In this document: positions 51,714-60,239 of the stretch, one piece after another | Position numbering within the stretch: position 1 is the stretch's first letter | How the letters are laid out: each line of letters opens with the position of its first letter | DNA from: Planctomycetota bacterium | Lineage (GTDB): Bacteria > Planctomycetota > B15-G4 | Direction: 5' to 3' | Length of the DNA stretch: 64,000 bases | Assembly (NCBI GenBank): GCA_029259725.1 | Contig: JAJDER010000178.1 | Coordinates: 25,557-89,556, forward strand | Position numbers and translations under genes: made by a program | The notes under the pieces: generated by a model | Told to the model about the DNA's origin: nothing | What the model saw: the letters and a program-made list of their open reading frames with translations, nothing else | Database searches by the model: none

Positions 51714-53933
51714 GGCCCAGGCTGCCCCGTTGAGCACGAGCCGGTGCGCAGCCGGTGCCAGCAGGTCGCTCTCGCGCAAGACGGTCACGAACACGCGACC
51801 GCCCTCGTGGCGCAGGGTCCAGGCGACGGGCTCGTCCCCCGCCGCGACCAGCACCTCGCAACCGGGAGCGAGCCGGGTCTCGTCGGTGTGCACGGTGGCC
51901 AGGCGCGAGGCGTTCGACCAGGAGCCGACGCCCTCGAGGATGCGATGGCTGCCGTGGTCACCTTCGGGGCCGCGACGGTAGTCGCCTTCGTCGTCGTCGG
52001 CGTCGCTCTCCTCGGAGCCTTGCTCGTCGACGTCGTCGACCCGCGGGTCACCGCGCTCCCCGGTGATCCACGGCACGCTCACCGGAGCGATGGACGCGGC
52101 GGCGCCGAGCTGCTGGGCGTGCCCGCCGAGCGTTGCGGCAGCGAAGACGCCGGGGTCCCCGGTGGACTCTCCCTCGTCCGGGAGCCCTGCTCCTGAGAGC
52201 GCCTCACCGAGAGCGACCACGGCGCGGCCCGCGTCGGCGTAGTGGCGGATCGGCTCGAACAACGCGGGATCGGTGGCGCGCAAGTCGCAGGCGAGCACGA
52301 GCAGGTCCGCGTCGCGCACCGCGCCCTCCGCATCCGACCCCGGTGCGCCGGCCTGGAGCACGCGCACCGACCAACCGCGACCACCGAAGGCCTCGAGCAG
52401 CGCCGCCAGTCCCTCGCTCGGCTCACCGTCGGTCACGACCACCACGCGCGTCGGCACCGGATCGCCGGGCAGGCGACGCAGGGTGTAGTACGCATCGGGG
52501 TGCACCAGCGTCTCGCCGTCCGGGTCGGTCACGCCCTCGGCGCGCAACTCGTGCACCGAGCCCTCGCGCAGGCCGTCGACGCGCAGGTCCACCGACAATC
52601 CGTCGCCCGACACCTCGGCCGCGCGCACGTCGAGCTCCCAGTCGTCCACCTCCGGGCTGCCGTAGTCGCTGTGCAGTCGATACGTGTAGCGCTGCAACGA
52701 GTAGCTCTCGGTGTCGCCCGCGGTGTCGGGATCCACGGGCCGCGTGAAGACCAGCCGGAAGCCGTCGGGCAGGACGCGCAGCTCCTGGATCTCGAAGGGC
52801 ACCGCGCCCGTCCAGGTGATGCGCTGCAGGCCCCACTCCGCGGTCCCGAGCGACGGCCAGCCGCGATCGGAGCAGCCCACCAGCAGGCCCCCCGCGTCGT
52901 CGAAGGCCACGCGGATCACTCCCGACACGAGCCCGTGCCGGAACGGAAAGACGGCGCCCTGCAGCACGCCGTGCACGCTCTCGAAGGCGACGCGCAGCAG
53001 GGAGGCCTCGTACTGATCACCCACGAAGGCCTGGCCCGCGAAGGGGCCGAAGGCGCCCGCGCTCTCGTCGAAGTCGAAGCCGCTGGGTGACCGCCCGGCC
53101 TTGTCGTAGGGGAACCAGACCGCGGGGAGCGCCAGGTGCTCCATCTCGCGCGCGGCCTGCTGATACAGGATGCCGTCGGGCATCGGCCCCGGGTGCGCGA
53201 CGCGGGACTCCGGGAGCTTCGCGCTGTGGATGCCGCGCGGATGACCGTGGAAGTCACCCTCGCGGAGCACCGACAGCTTGCTCGCGCCGTTCCACTCGCC
53301 CTGGTTGTCGGTGTAGAGCATGTCGCCCCACGGGGCGCACTCGAGGCCGGCGGGCGAGCGCAGGCCGCCGCAGACCGGCTCCATGTTCCCCGCGGCATCG
53401 ATGCGCACCGCGAAGCCGCGCCAGTCCGCCACGCCGAAAGGCTGGTCGCCGAAGGGCACGTTGAGCGTGACCCAGAGGTTGCCGTCGTCATCGCGTCGCG
53501 GGCCGAAGGCGTACTCGTGGTAGTTGCCGGAGATCTCCCACCCGTCGCACACCACCGTGAAGCCGTCGGCGCGCCCGTCCTGGTCGCGGTCGATGATGCG
53601 CGTGACCTGGCCGCGCTCAGCGACGTCGATCTGCCCCATCGGCGCCGCGAGCAGCCCGAGCGGTTCTTGCAGCCCGTCGGCGAAGAGCGAGAAGGTGGGC
53701 GTGTCGGTCGAGACTCCCTCCACCCGCCAGATCTCGCCGCGGCGCGTCGAGACCAGCACCGCATCATCGGGGCGCGGCAGCAGCCCCCCGACCTCGAGCA
53801 CGATGCCATCGGGCATGGCGACGTCGTGCACCGCGTAGGCCGCGGCCTCGCGCTCGGCTTCGGACGGCACGACCTCGGCTTCCTGCATCGCCACGAGCAG
53901 GGACACCATCGACAACAGCCAGGCCATCAACAT
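51699..53933 (-). CDS. PQQ-dehydrogenase-like beta-propeller protein with C-terminal ThuA-like domain
   Basis: 744 aa; signal or anchor segment at the start (MAWLLSMVSLLVAMQEAE). Residues ~40-390 resemble the membrane-bound sugar/PQQ dehydrogenase-like propellers of planctomycetes (GDFHGHPRGIHSAKLPES, GLRSPAGLECAPWGDMLYTDN, AFVGDQYEASLLRVAFE). A Ser/Asp-rich beta region follows, then a ThuA/glutamine-amidotransferase-like segment (about 545-630: VVVVTDGEPSEGLAALLEAFGGRGWSVRVLQ to ADAGRAVVALGEAL). An acidic low-complexity insert (DEQGSEESDADDDEGDYRRG) lies near residue 660. ATG is four bases after the multiheme gene's stop, so it is the second gene of that operon and a likely redox partner. 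Confidence 0.8.
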   Translation of the reverse strand: MLMAWLLSMVSLLVAMQEAEVVPSEAEREAAAYAVHDVAMPDGIVLEVGGLLPRPDDAVLVSTRRGEIWRVEGVSTDTPTFSLFADGLQEPLGLLAAPMGQIDVAERGQVTRIIDRDQDGRADGFTVVCDGWEISGNYHEYAFGPRRDDDGNLWVTLNVPFGDQPFGVADWRGFAVRIDAAGNMEPVCGGLRSPAGLECAPWGDMLYTDNQGEWNGASKLSVLREGDFHGHPRGIHSAKLPESRVAHPGPMPDGILYQQAAREMEHLALPAVWFPYDKAGRSPSGFDFDESAGAFGPFAGQAFVGDQYEASLLRVAFESVHGVLQGAVFPFRHGLVSGVIRVAFDDAGGLLVGCSDRGWPSLGTAEWGLQRITWTGAVPFEIQELRVLPDGFRLVFTRPVDPDTAGDTESYSLQRYTYRLHSDYGSPEVDDWELDVRAAEVSGDGLSVDLRVDGLREGSVHELRAEGVTDPDGETLVHPDAYYTLRRLPGDPVPTRVVVVTDGEPSEGLAALLEAFGGRGWSVRVLQAGAPGSDAEGAVRDADLLVLACDLRATDPALFEPIRHYADAGRAVVALGEALSGAGLPDEGESTGDPGVFAAATLGGHAQQLGAAASIAPVSVPWITGERGDPRVDDVDEQGSEESDADDDEGDYRRGPEGDHGSHRILEGVGSWSNASRLATVHTDETRLAPGCEVLVAAGDEPVAWTLRHEGGRVFVTVLRESDLLAPAAHRLVLNGAAWAVGPR

Positions 53934-53937
53934 GGGC

Positions 53938-56745
53938 TCACCATGCGATCTCCAGTTCGGCTCGTGGCGCATGGAGCTCACCGACGGGCACCTCGATCCG
54001 CAGCTCCTGAGAGCCGTCTCCGCTCCAGATCCAGGCCCGGCCGGCGGTCACCGTGAGGCGCACGCCCTCCGCGGTGGTGAAGACACCCGCAGGCCTCTCC
54101 TCGATCATGGTGGACACGGCTGCGCGCCAGCCCAGGGACCTCGTCTCGGTTCCCATCACGCTCATCGCTCGGACGACAACACCGCCCTCCGCGCCGAAGC
54201 GGGCCCACACGCTTTCGTTCAGCTGAAGATCGCCCGCTCGCAGCGCCGACCACTTGTCAGCGGTGCTCGCACGTCGCATCACGAAGGACGCCCCCTCGCC
54301 GTCGGGGAACTGGTCCCGACCACGGCCATGGTAGCGCCAGCCGTCGTCGCCCTCCGGCCACGGGTCTCGTTCCGCGTCGTCCAGCACGGCCACCGCCGGG
54401 CCCGGTGGAAGCTCGATCACCTGCTCGGACGGGGGCACCTCCAGCTTGCCGGCCCGCCCCCGCCAGGTGCCCTCGGCGTCGAAGAAGTCGCCCTTCCAGA
54501 GCAGACCCAGGCGCCCGTGCTGCATGTCGTAGGCCGCCGCCACCTTCTCGGGGAAGCCCACGGCCAGCACGCGCGCGGAGAGCCCGTCCATGAACGCGCC
54601 GACGTAGCGCGGCGCGTCCACCGGCACGACTGCATAGGCTCCGCCGTCGACGATCAGCCCCGGCGGCAGCGGCATGGTCACGCCCAGCGAGAGGTACCGG
54701 TACATGGCGTCGATCTGCGCGGCCGCGTCGCCATGCAGGCTGTCGCGCTTCACCGAGCGGCCCTCGTCGAAGAAGGTGGGCATGCGCGTGCCCGGGCGCA
54801 CGGCCAGGGGCTCGCGCATCCAACGCTCGAACCACGCCGGGCGCAGACGCTCGCCCATCGAGCCCAGGTCCAGCCCGGGGATGCCCAGCGACGCGTGGCC
54901 GTGGGTCGTGTGGCAGCTGATGCACGACAGCCCGCCGGTGCCCGTGAGCGCGCGGCCTTCGGCGACGAGATCGACGTCGAACGCGGGCGGACCCGGGTCG
55001 AGCGGCGCCCCATCCGCGAGCGCCAAGGCCTGCACGAGGTGGCCCACGTTCTCCTCGCCGAAGGTCGGCATGCGCGTGTGCATGTAGGGGCGCACCGAGG
55101 CGCCGTCGGCGAGCACGCGGCCCAGCCAGTCCGGGCGCAACTTGGCGCCGACACCGGTGAGCGTGGGCGGCAGGCGGCCCTCGTCGCCGAGATCCTCGTC
55201 GCTGGTGAAGAGCGCGCGGGCCTCACCGCGCGGGCCCGGGTGGTCGTCGCGAGCGTGACACGACAGGCAACCCAGGCGACGCAGGGTCAGGTCCACCTCG
55301 GCGGTCGGCTCGAGCGGGCGGGACAGGTCCGCGGCGCCGGCCAGCGCGCGGGACAACGCGGTGCGCTGCGCGTCGTCGAGATGGAAATCGGGGACACCGG
55401 CGCCAGGGTCCTCGGCGAGACAGCCGGCGAGACGCCCCTCCGTCACGACCACGGCCAGGTCCAGCAGGTCCGGCACCCGCGGCGGTCGCGGAGGCACCGG
55501 TGAACGCCGGCCGACATCGCCGCCGGGATCGCCGTGGCAGGCGACACAGCCCAGCTCGGTGAAGGCGCGGCGCCCGCGCTGGGCGAGGCGCGGTCCCACG
55601 AGGAGCCCTGGGCCGGGCGGCCCCCAGCGCGGCTGGATCGTGCGCAGGTCCTCCACGCCGAAGGCGCGGTCGTCGCCGTCCTCGACGACGCCCGCGGAGA
55701 CCTCCTGGCCGCCGTTGTTCTCGAAGAAGGTGATCGTGAGTGCGTGCCAGCCCGCGTCGGCGCGCACCGTGCCCGCCTTGCGCGTCGGCGACTGCAGCCC
55801 GTCGTTGTCGATCACGACCTCGCCGTCGATGGACAGGCGCGAGCCGTCGTCCGACGTGATCCAGAGCTGCGATTCGCCGCCGGCGAGGTACAGCTCGCCC
55901 GTGAAGCGCAGGGCGAAGCGGTCCTCGCGCTCGAGGCCCTCGCAGCCGACGGCACGCACGATGTCCACGGCGTCCGGCTTCAGACCGTCTAACGCCGGGA
56001 TCGCGTCGAGGTCGTCGTCGAAGAGGTACAACTCGCGACGCAGACCCGGGCCCTCGCGCGCATCGAGGGGCCCGGCTTCGAACTGATCACGCAGCAGGTG
56101 GCTGGCCAGGGCGCGGGCGTCGTCGTCGCTCAAGCGCAGGTCGGGCATCTCACCGGACGGGCGCGTGGTCAACGGGTCGAGCAGGAACGCGGTCAGGTGC
56201 GACAGGTCGGTCATCGCCGGCAAGTCGCGCCCGGCGAGATCGTCGCCGTGGCAGGCGCGGCAGCCGACCTGGTCGAACAGCACGCGCCCGGCCTCCGGAT
56301 CCCAGGCATCCTCCCAGCCTGCCTCGGCCTCGAAGGGCCCGCCGAGGGAAGTCAGGTAGTGGACCAGCTCGGCACGGCAGGCGGCCCGGTCGTGCTCGGG
56401 CAGACGCGCCAGCAGGTCCGGCATGCGGGTTCGGGGCCGCAACTCGTGCGGCGCGGTGAGGTAGGCATCGAGCCACGCAGGCGACACCCGGGCCCCGATT
56501 CCATCGAGACGCGGCGCCGCCAGGGGCCGCAGGCGCTCCTCGACCGCCTTCGGGGCCGCATGGCACGCCGTGCACTGCAGCCTCGACAGAAGCACTTCCC
56601 CGGCGGCATCGGTGGGCGCGGCGGGCAGCCCGCCGGGGCGGCCGGTGGGTGTGAGACCATCAGGTCCGACGCCACAGCCACCGGGCAGCGCGACCAGCGC
56701 CCACCACGCCAACCAGATCGGTAACCAGCGGTCGCGACGGCGCAT
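53938..56745 (-). CDS. Exported pentaheme cytochrome c with PA14 domain
   Basis: 935-aa exported protein; the N-terminal hydrophobic stretch ends in ALPGGCG, a possible lipobox. Five CxxCH heme sites are visible in order: CTACH, CRACH, CVACH, CLSCH and CISCH. Between the second and third is a PA14-type domain (FTGELYLAGGESQLWITSDDGSRLSIDGEVVIDN to GWHALTITFFENNGGQEVSAG). The last ~280 residues (SMGERLRPAWFERWMREPLAVRPGTRMP onward) are a large C-terminal region with a propeller-like beta pattern. Such planctomycete proteins are thought to couple extracytoplasmic oxidation to electron transfer. Operon with the PQQ-like dehydrogenase downstream. Confidence 0.9.
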   Translation of the reverse strand: MRRRDRWLPIWLAWWALVALPGGCGVGPDGLTPTGRPGGLPAAPTDAAGEVLLSRLQCTACHAAPKAVEERLRPLAAPRLDGIGARVSPAWLDAYLTAPHELRPRTRMPDLLARLPEHDRAACRAELVHYLTSLGGPFEAEAGWEDAWDPEAGRVLFDQVGCRACHGDDLAGRDLPAMTDLSHLTAFLLDPLTTRPSGEMPDLRLSDDDARALASHLLRDQFEAGPLDAREGPGLRRELYLFDDDLDAIPALDGLKPDAVDIVRAVGCEGLEREDRFALRFTGELYLAGGESQLWITSDDGSRLSIDGEVVIDNDGLQSPTRKAGTVRADAGWHALTITFFENNGGQEVSAGVVEDGDDRAFGVEDLRTIQPRWGPPGPGLLVGPRLAQRGRRAFTELGCVACHGDPGGDVGRRSPVPPRPPRVPDLLDLAVVVTEGRLAGCLAEDPGAGVPDFHLDDAQRTALSRALAGAADLSRPLEPTAEVDLTLRRLGCLSCHARDDHPGPRGEARALFTSDEDLGDEGRLPPTLTGVGAKLRPDWLGRVLADGASVRPYMHTRMPTFGEENVGHLVQALALADGAPLDPGPPAFDVDLVAEGRALTGTGGLSCISCHTTHGHASLGIPGLDLGSMGERLRPAWFERWMREPLAVRPGTRMPTFFDEGRSVKRDSLHGDAAAQIDAMYRYLSLGVTMPLPPGLIVDGGAYAVVPVDAPRYVGAFMDGLSARVLAVGFPEKVAAAYDMQHGRLGLLWKGDFFDAEGTWRGRAGKLEVPPSEQVIELPPGPAVAVLDDAERDPWPEGDDGWRYHGRGRDQFPDGEGASFVMRRASTADKWSALRAGDLQLNESVWARFGAEGGVVVRAMSVMGTETRSLGWRAAVSTMIEERPAGVFTTAEGVRLTVTAGRAWIWSGDGSQELRIEVPVGELHAPRAELEIAW

Positions 56746-56830
56746 CGGTAGCGGGCCGTCCTCCGGAACGGGGTGCGCATCATGCCACGAGGCTGGCGTA
56801 CGCGCCCGAGTCCGCTAGTTTGGAGCGCCC

Positions 56831-57526
56831 ATGCACACCTCTCCGCTGACCCACCTCGCCCTGACACTCGCCCTGACACTCGCCCTGCTCGCCGGCGCCT
56901 GCACGCCGGGCTCCGACGCCGTCACGGCCGTCAGCACCGTCTCCACCATCCCCGACGACACCACCTCGCCTGGAGCACCCGCCGTGACCGACGCCTCCCC
57001 CACACCGGCCCGCACGGAGATCGCCACGTTCGGCGCCGGTTGTTTCTGGTGCGTCGAGGCCGTGCTCGAGCAGGTCGACGGCATCCACGACGTGAGCTCC
57101 GGCTACATGGGCGGTCACACCGAGAATCCGACCTACAAGCAGATCTGCAACGGTGACACCGGGCACGCCGAGGTCGTCCAGGTGAGCTTCGACCCGGACA
57201 CGCTCTCCTACGCGGCCGTGCTCGACTGGTTCTGGCGCTTGCACGACCCGACCACGCTCAACCGCCAGGGTGGCGACGTGGGCACACAGTACCGCTCTGC
57301 CATCTTCGTGCACTCCGACGACCAGCGGCGCGTGGCCGAGGCCAGCAAGGCCGCGGCCGACGCGTCGGGCGCCTTCTCCAGCAGGATCGTGACCGAGATC
57401 ACGGACGCGTCGACCTACTATCCGGCCGAGGAGTATCACCAGGACTACTACCGGGCCAACAAGAGCCAGGGCTACTGCCGGATGGTGATCGCACCGAAGT
57501 TGGGAAAGCTGGGGCTGGACCCGTAG
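56831..57526 (+). CDS. msrA: Peptide methionine sulfoxide reductase A, predicted lipoprotein
   Basis: 231 aa. A signal peptide with lipobox LLAGAC (Cys24) and a Ser/Thr/Pro linker precede a complete MsrA domain. The catalytic site GAGCFWCVEAVLEQ holds Cys71 and Cys74; SGYMGGHTENPTYKQICNGDTGHAEVVQVSFDP and FWRLHDPTTLNRQGGDVGTQYRS complete the hallmark. MsrA repairs methionine-S-sulfoxide. Most MsrA proteins are cytosolic; this one appears envelope-bound, protecting exported proteins. The mature C-terminal GYCRMVIAPK holds a possible resolving cysteine. Confidence 0.95.
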   Translation: MHTSPLTHLALTLALTLALLAGACTPGSDAVTAVSTVSTIPDDTTSPGAPAVTDASPTPARTEIATFGAGCFWCVEAVLEQVDGIHDVSSGYMGGHTENPTYKQICNGDTGHAEVVQVSFDPDTLSYAAVLDWFWRLHDPTTLNRQGGDVGTQYRSAIFVHSDDQRRVAEASKAAADASGAFSSRIVTEITDASTYYPAEEYHQDYYRANKSQGYCRMVIAPKLGKLGLDP

Positions 57527-57566
57527 CCGTCCTCCGGGGCGGGACGACCTCCGGCGGAGTCGATCC

Positions 57567-60164
57567 ATGGCCGCATCCCGCAACACCGTCCTGCCCGTGA
57601 TCCTGGTCGTCGCCGTGCTGGCGGTGGCCGGCGGTGCGTGGTTCCTGCTGTCGGAGCCGAGCGGCATCGACGACGTGGCACGGGTCGAGGACGACGCGGA
57701 CACGGGCCCGGGCGAGGTCTACGACGCCGCCGTGCGCGAGGTCGTGCCGGACCGTGAAGTGGAGCGCATCGCCGCACCCCGCGTGGACGACGACGGGCAT
57801 GCGTCCGAACGGCCGACCGCCGCGGCCCGCCTCGCCGGCCGGGCCGTGCGCGCCTCCGACGGCTCACCGCTCGTGGGTCTGGCGATGTCGGGCTCGTTCC
57901 AGCCGCAGAACCTCGACGAGGCCGCCAGCCGGCTGGTCACGGGCGAGGACGGCGGCTTCGAATTCGCGCTGCCCGTGGATGGCAAGGCCTGGTGGATCGA
58001 GATCGAGGCCGGCCCGCGCACGCCGCGCCATCGCCATCGCGAGGAGATCGCGCTGCATCGGGGCGAGACCGTCGAGGTCGAGCTGCGCGTCCCCGATGGT
58101 GGGCTCCTCTCCGGGAGCGTCGAGGACGGGGCCGGGCGCCCCCTCGCCGAGGTCACCGTGGCTGGCTGGAGCGGTTCGCGCTGGAGCCTGTCCGAGGAGC
58201 CCGACCGCACCTTCGTCACGGACGGTTCCGGGCACTGGGAGCTGCCGGCGCTGGGTCCGTCGTTCGTGCTCTCCGCCGAGGCCGACGGGCTGGTGCCGTC
58301 CTATCGGCTGCATGGCACGGTCGACGACGACGAGCACAAGCAGGGCCTGGTGCTCTTGCTCGAGCGTGCCGTGCCGGTGCGGGGACGCGTCGTGGACGCC
58401 TTCGAGCGGCCCGTCGAGGACGCGCGGATCCGAGCCGAGTCCCGCATGCCCGAAACCCCCACCGACGTGGACGGCGTCTACCGCATGGCGCTCACGGAAC
58501 GGGAGGGGAAGAGCGACGCGCAGGGGCGCTTCCTCCTCGAGGACGGCAGCGCACGGGAGTGGCGCGTGCACGTCGACCAGCAGGGCTACGCGCACTGGGA
58601 AGCGTGGCACGATCCCACCGGAGGCGACCTGCTCGTGCGCCTGTCCCGGGGGGCGACCGTGACCGGCACGGTGCTCTCCAGCGCCGGTGTGCCCTTGCCC
58701 GAGGCGGAGGTGATCCTCGACAGCGCGGGCCTCGAGTCGGCCAACAGCTCGCGGACCCGGACCGACGAGACCGGACACTACGCGATCGACAACCTGCGGC
58801 CCGACGACGTCGCGATCCTCTCGGTCGTGGCGCCGGGACACGCGGTCGAGGTGAAGCAGCCGGTCAGCCTGTCCGCCGACGGCGCGGCGCGGATCGACTT
58901 CGTGCTCGCGGCCGAGCGCGTGATCTCCGGCGTGGTCGTCGACACGGCCGGGCGCCCCGTGGTCGAGGCCAACGTGGCCATCGAGGGCGAGCGGATCGTG
59001 GACTACGTCGGCGGCCTGCGCCTGCCCACGCCGACCTGGGAGGTCCGCCACCGGCTCCACCAGCGTGCCACCGATGCCGACGGTCGCTTCCGCTTCGGCA
59101 ACCTCTACCCGGGGCTGTTCGCGGTCACGGTCACCGCACCGGACGACGACGCCCTGGTGGCCCAGGTCGACGCGGCTTCGGGAACCACCAACCTGCGCGT
59201 GGTGCTCGACCCCGACGCGGTGGTCGGCGTCACTTTCGAGGGCATCGCGCGCGATGCGCTGACGCTGCAACCGCTGCCGGTGTTCGAGGTCACACCGATG
59301 GTCGCCGGGGAGAACGGCGGCATGGCGGGCTACAGCCATCGGTTCGAGGACCCCACCGGCGCGTATCGCCTCACCGGCCTCGAGGGCGGCGTGATCCTGC
59401 TCATGGCGAACGCCGAGGACTACGCCACCTGGACCACCGAGCCGCTGGTCTACGCGCCGGGCGTGCACACCCTCGACATCCTGTTCCAGCCGCGGCGCAC
59501 CGCCGTCTTCCAGGTCGTGGACAGCCACGGGCAGCCGATCACCGGCGCCCAGCTGAACTTCCGGGACCAGGAGGGCCGCGACCTGACCGTCGAGCTCAGC
59601 GCGTCGACCGCGGGCGCATCGCTCTACGCCGACGGCCACGGCATCGCCCGCGCCTCCGGGCTGCCGGCCGAGTGGATCACGGTCTCCGTCTTCCGCTACG
59701 ACCTGCGCCAGACCGTGGACTTCCCGGTCGACCTCCGCGCCGCACCGCTCGGCCCGATTGAACTGGCCATGCCCGACCCGGGCGAGGTACAGGTCCCCGT
59801 GCACGTGTTCACCGCCGGCCTGCTCGCTCCGTCGCCGCAGGTGAGCACCGGGCTCGCCACCTTCGAGGACGACCTGGCCTCGGGACGGATCCGCTCCCTC
59901 GGGGTGCCGATCGAGATCGTCGTGACCGACGCGAGTGGCCTCGAGGTCTCCCGCGGGCGGGTCGAACCCGGCGAGACGACCGAGCCCGCGATCCACCTGC
60001 CGGCCCACGGCGCGCTGGGACGCTGGACGTCGGTGCCCTGGAAGCAGGAGATGTCGATGACCGTCCACGCGCCGGGCTACGCGCCGAGCGAGCTGGCCGG
60101 GTGCATCGGCTGCCTGGATGACTCGGGTGTGCCGGCGCTCTTCGTGGTGCTGATCCCCGAGTGA
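57567..60164 (+). CDS. Large membrane-anchored protein with carboxypeptidase-regulatory-like domains
   Basis: 865 aa. One N-terminal membrane anchor (VLPVILVVAVLAVAGGAWFLL) and a long exported part built from repeated CarboxypepD_reg/Ig-like beta modules: LAGRAVRASDGSPLVGLAMSG, VRGRVVDAFERPVEDARI, VTGTVLSSAGVPLPEAEVIL, ISGVVVDTAGRPVVEANVAI. Each has the GxVxDxxGxPLxxAxV pattern seen in TonB-plug or peptidase-like regulatory domains. The end has two cysteines (AGCIGCLDD). No enzymatic motif is evident. GGCGGAG about ten bases upstream of ATG 57567. Follows msrA by 40 bases, possibly one transcript. A bidirectional hairpin follows. Confidence 0.88.
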   Translation: MAASRNTVLPVILVVAVLAVAGGAWFLLSEPSGIDDVARVEDDADTGPGEVYDAAVREVVPDREVERIAAPRVDDDGHASERPTAAARLAGRAVRASDGSPLVGLAMSGSFQPQNLDEAASRLVTGEDGGFEFALPVDGKAWWIEIEAGPRTPRHRHREEIALHRGETVEVELRVPDGGLLSGSVEDGAGRPLAEVTVAGWSGSRWSLSEEPDRTFVTDGSGHWELPALGPSFVLSAEADGLVPSYRLHGTVDDDEHKQGLVLLLERAVPVRGRVVDAFERPVEDARIRAESRMPETPTDVDGVYRMALTEREGKSDAQGRFLLEDGSAREWRVHVDQQGYAHWEAWHDPTGGDLLVRLSRGATVTGTVLSSAGVPLPEAEVILDSAGLESANSSRTRTDETGHYAIDNLRPDDVAILSVVAPGHAVEVKQPVSLSADGAARIDFVLAAERVISGVVVDTAGRPVVEANVAIEGERIVDYVGGLRLPTPTWEVRHRLHQRATDADGRFRFGNLYPGLFAVTVTAPDDDALVAQVDAASGTTNLRVVLDPDAVVGVTFEGIARDALTLQPLPVFEVTPMVAGENGGMAGYSHRFEDPTGAYRLTGLEGGVILLMANAEDYATWTTEPLVYAPGVHTLDILFQPRRTAVFQVVDSHGQPITGAQLNFRDQEGRDLTVELSASTAGASLYADGHGIARASGLPAEWITVSVFRYDLRQTVDFPVDLRAAPLGPIELAMPDPGEVQVPVHVFTAGLLAPSPQVSTGLATFEDDLASGRIRSLGVPIEIVVTDASGLEVSRGRVEPGETTEPAIHLPAHGALGRWTSVPWKQEMSMTVHAPGYAPSELAGCIGCLDDSGVPALFVVLIPE

Positions 60165-60184
60165 CGGTCCCTTCCACGAGACGA

Positions 60185-60210
60185 CGGCGCCCGCCGTGAA
60201 GCGGGCGCCG
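60185..60210. terminator. Bidirectional hairpin between convergent genes
   Basis: CGGCGCCCGC and GCGGGCGCCG form a perfect 10-bp stem with a 6-base loop (CGTGAA), extended by GAGAC/GTCTC pairing further out. It lies between the carboxypeptidase-regulatory gene (+) and the HEAT-repeat gene (-) and could terminate both. Confidence 0.7.
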
Positions 60211-60239
60211 CCGGTTGTCTCGCGAGCAGGGGAGTGGCG

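Noticed and set aside
57864-60068. 734-aa minus-strand ORF
   Set aside because: Antisense shadow of the carboxypeptidase-regulatory-like gene; no start context or domain.
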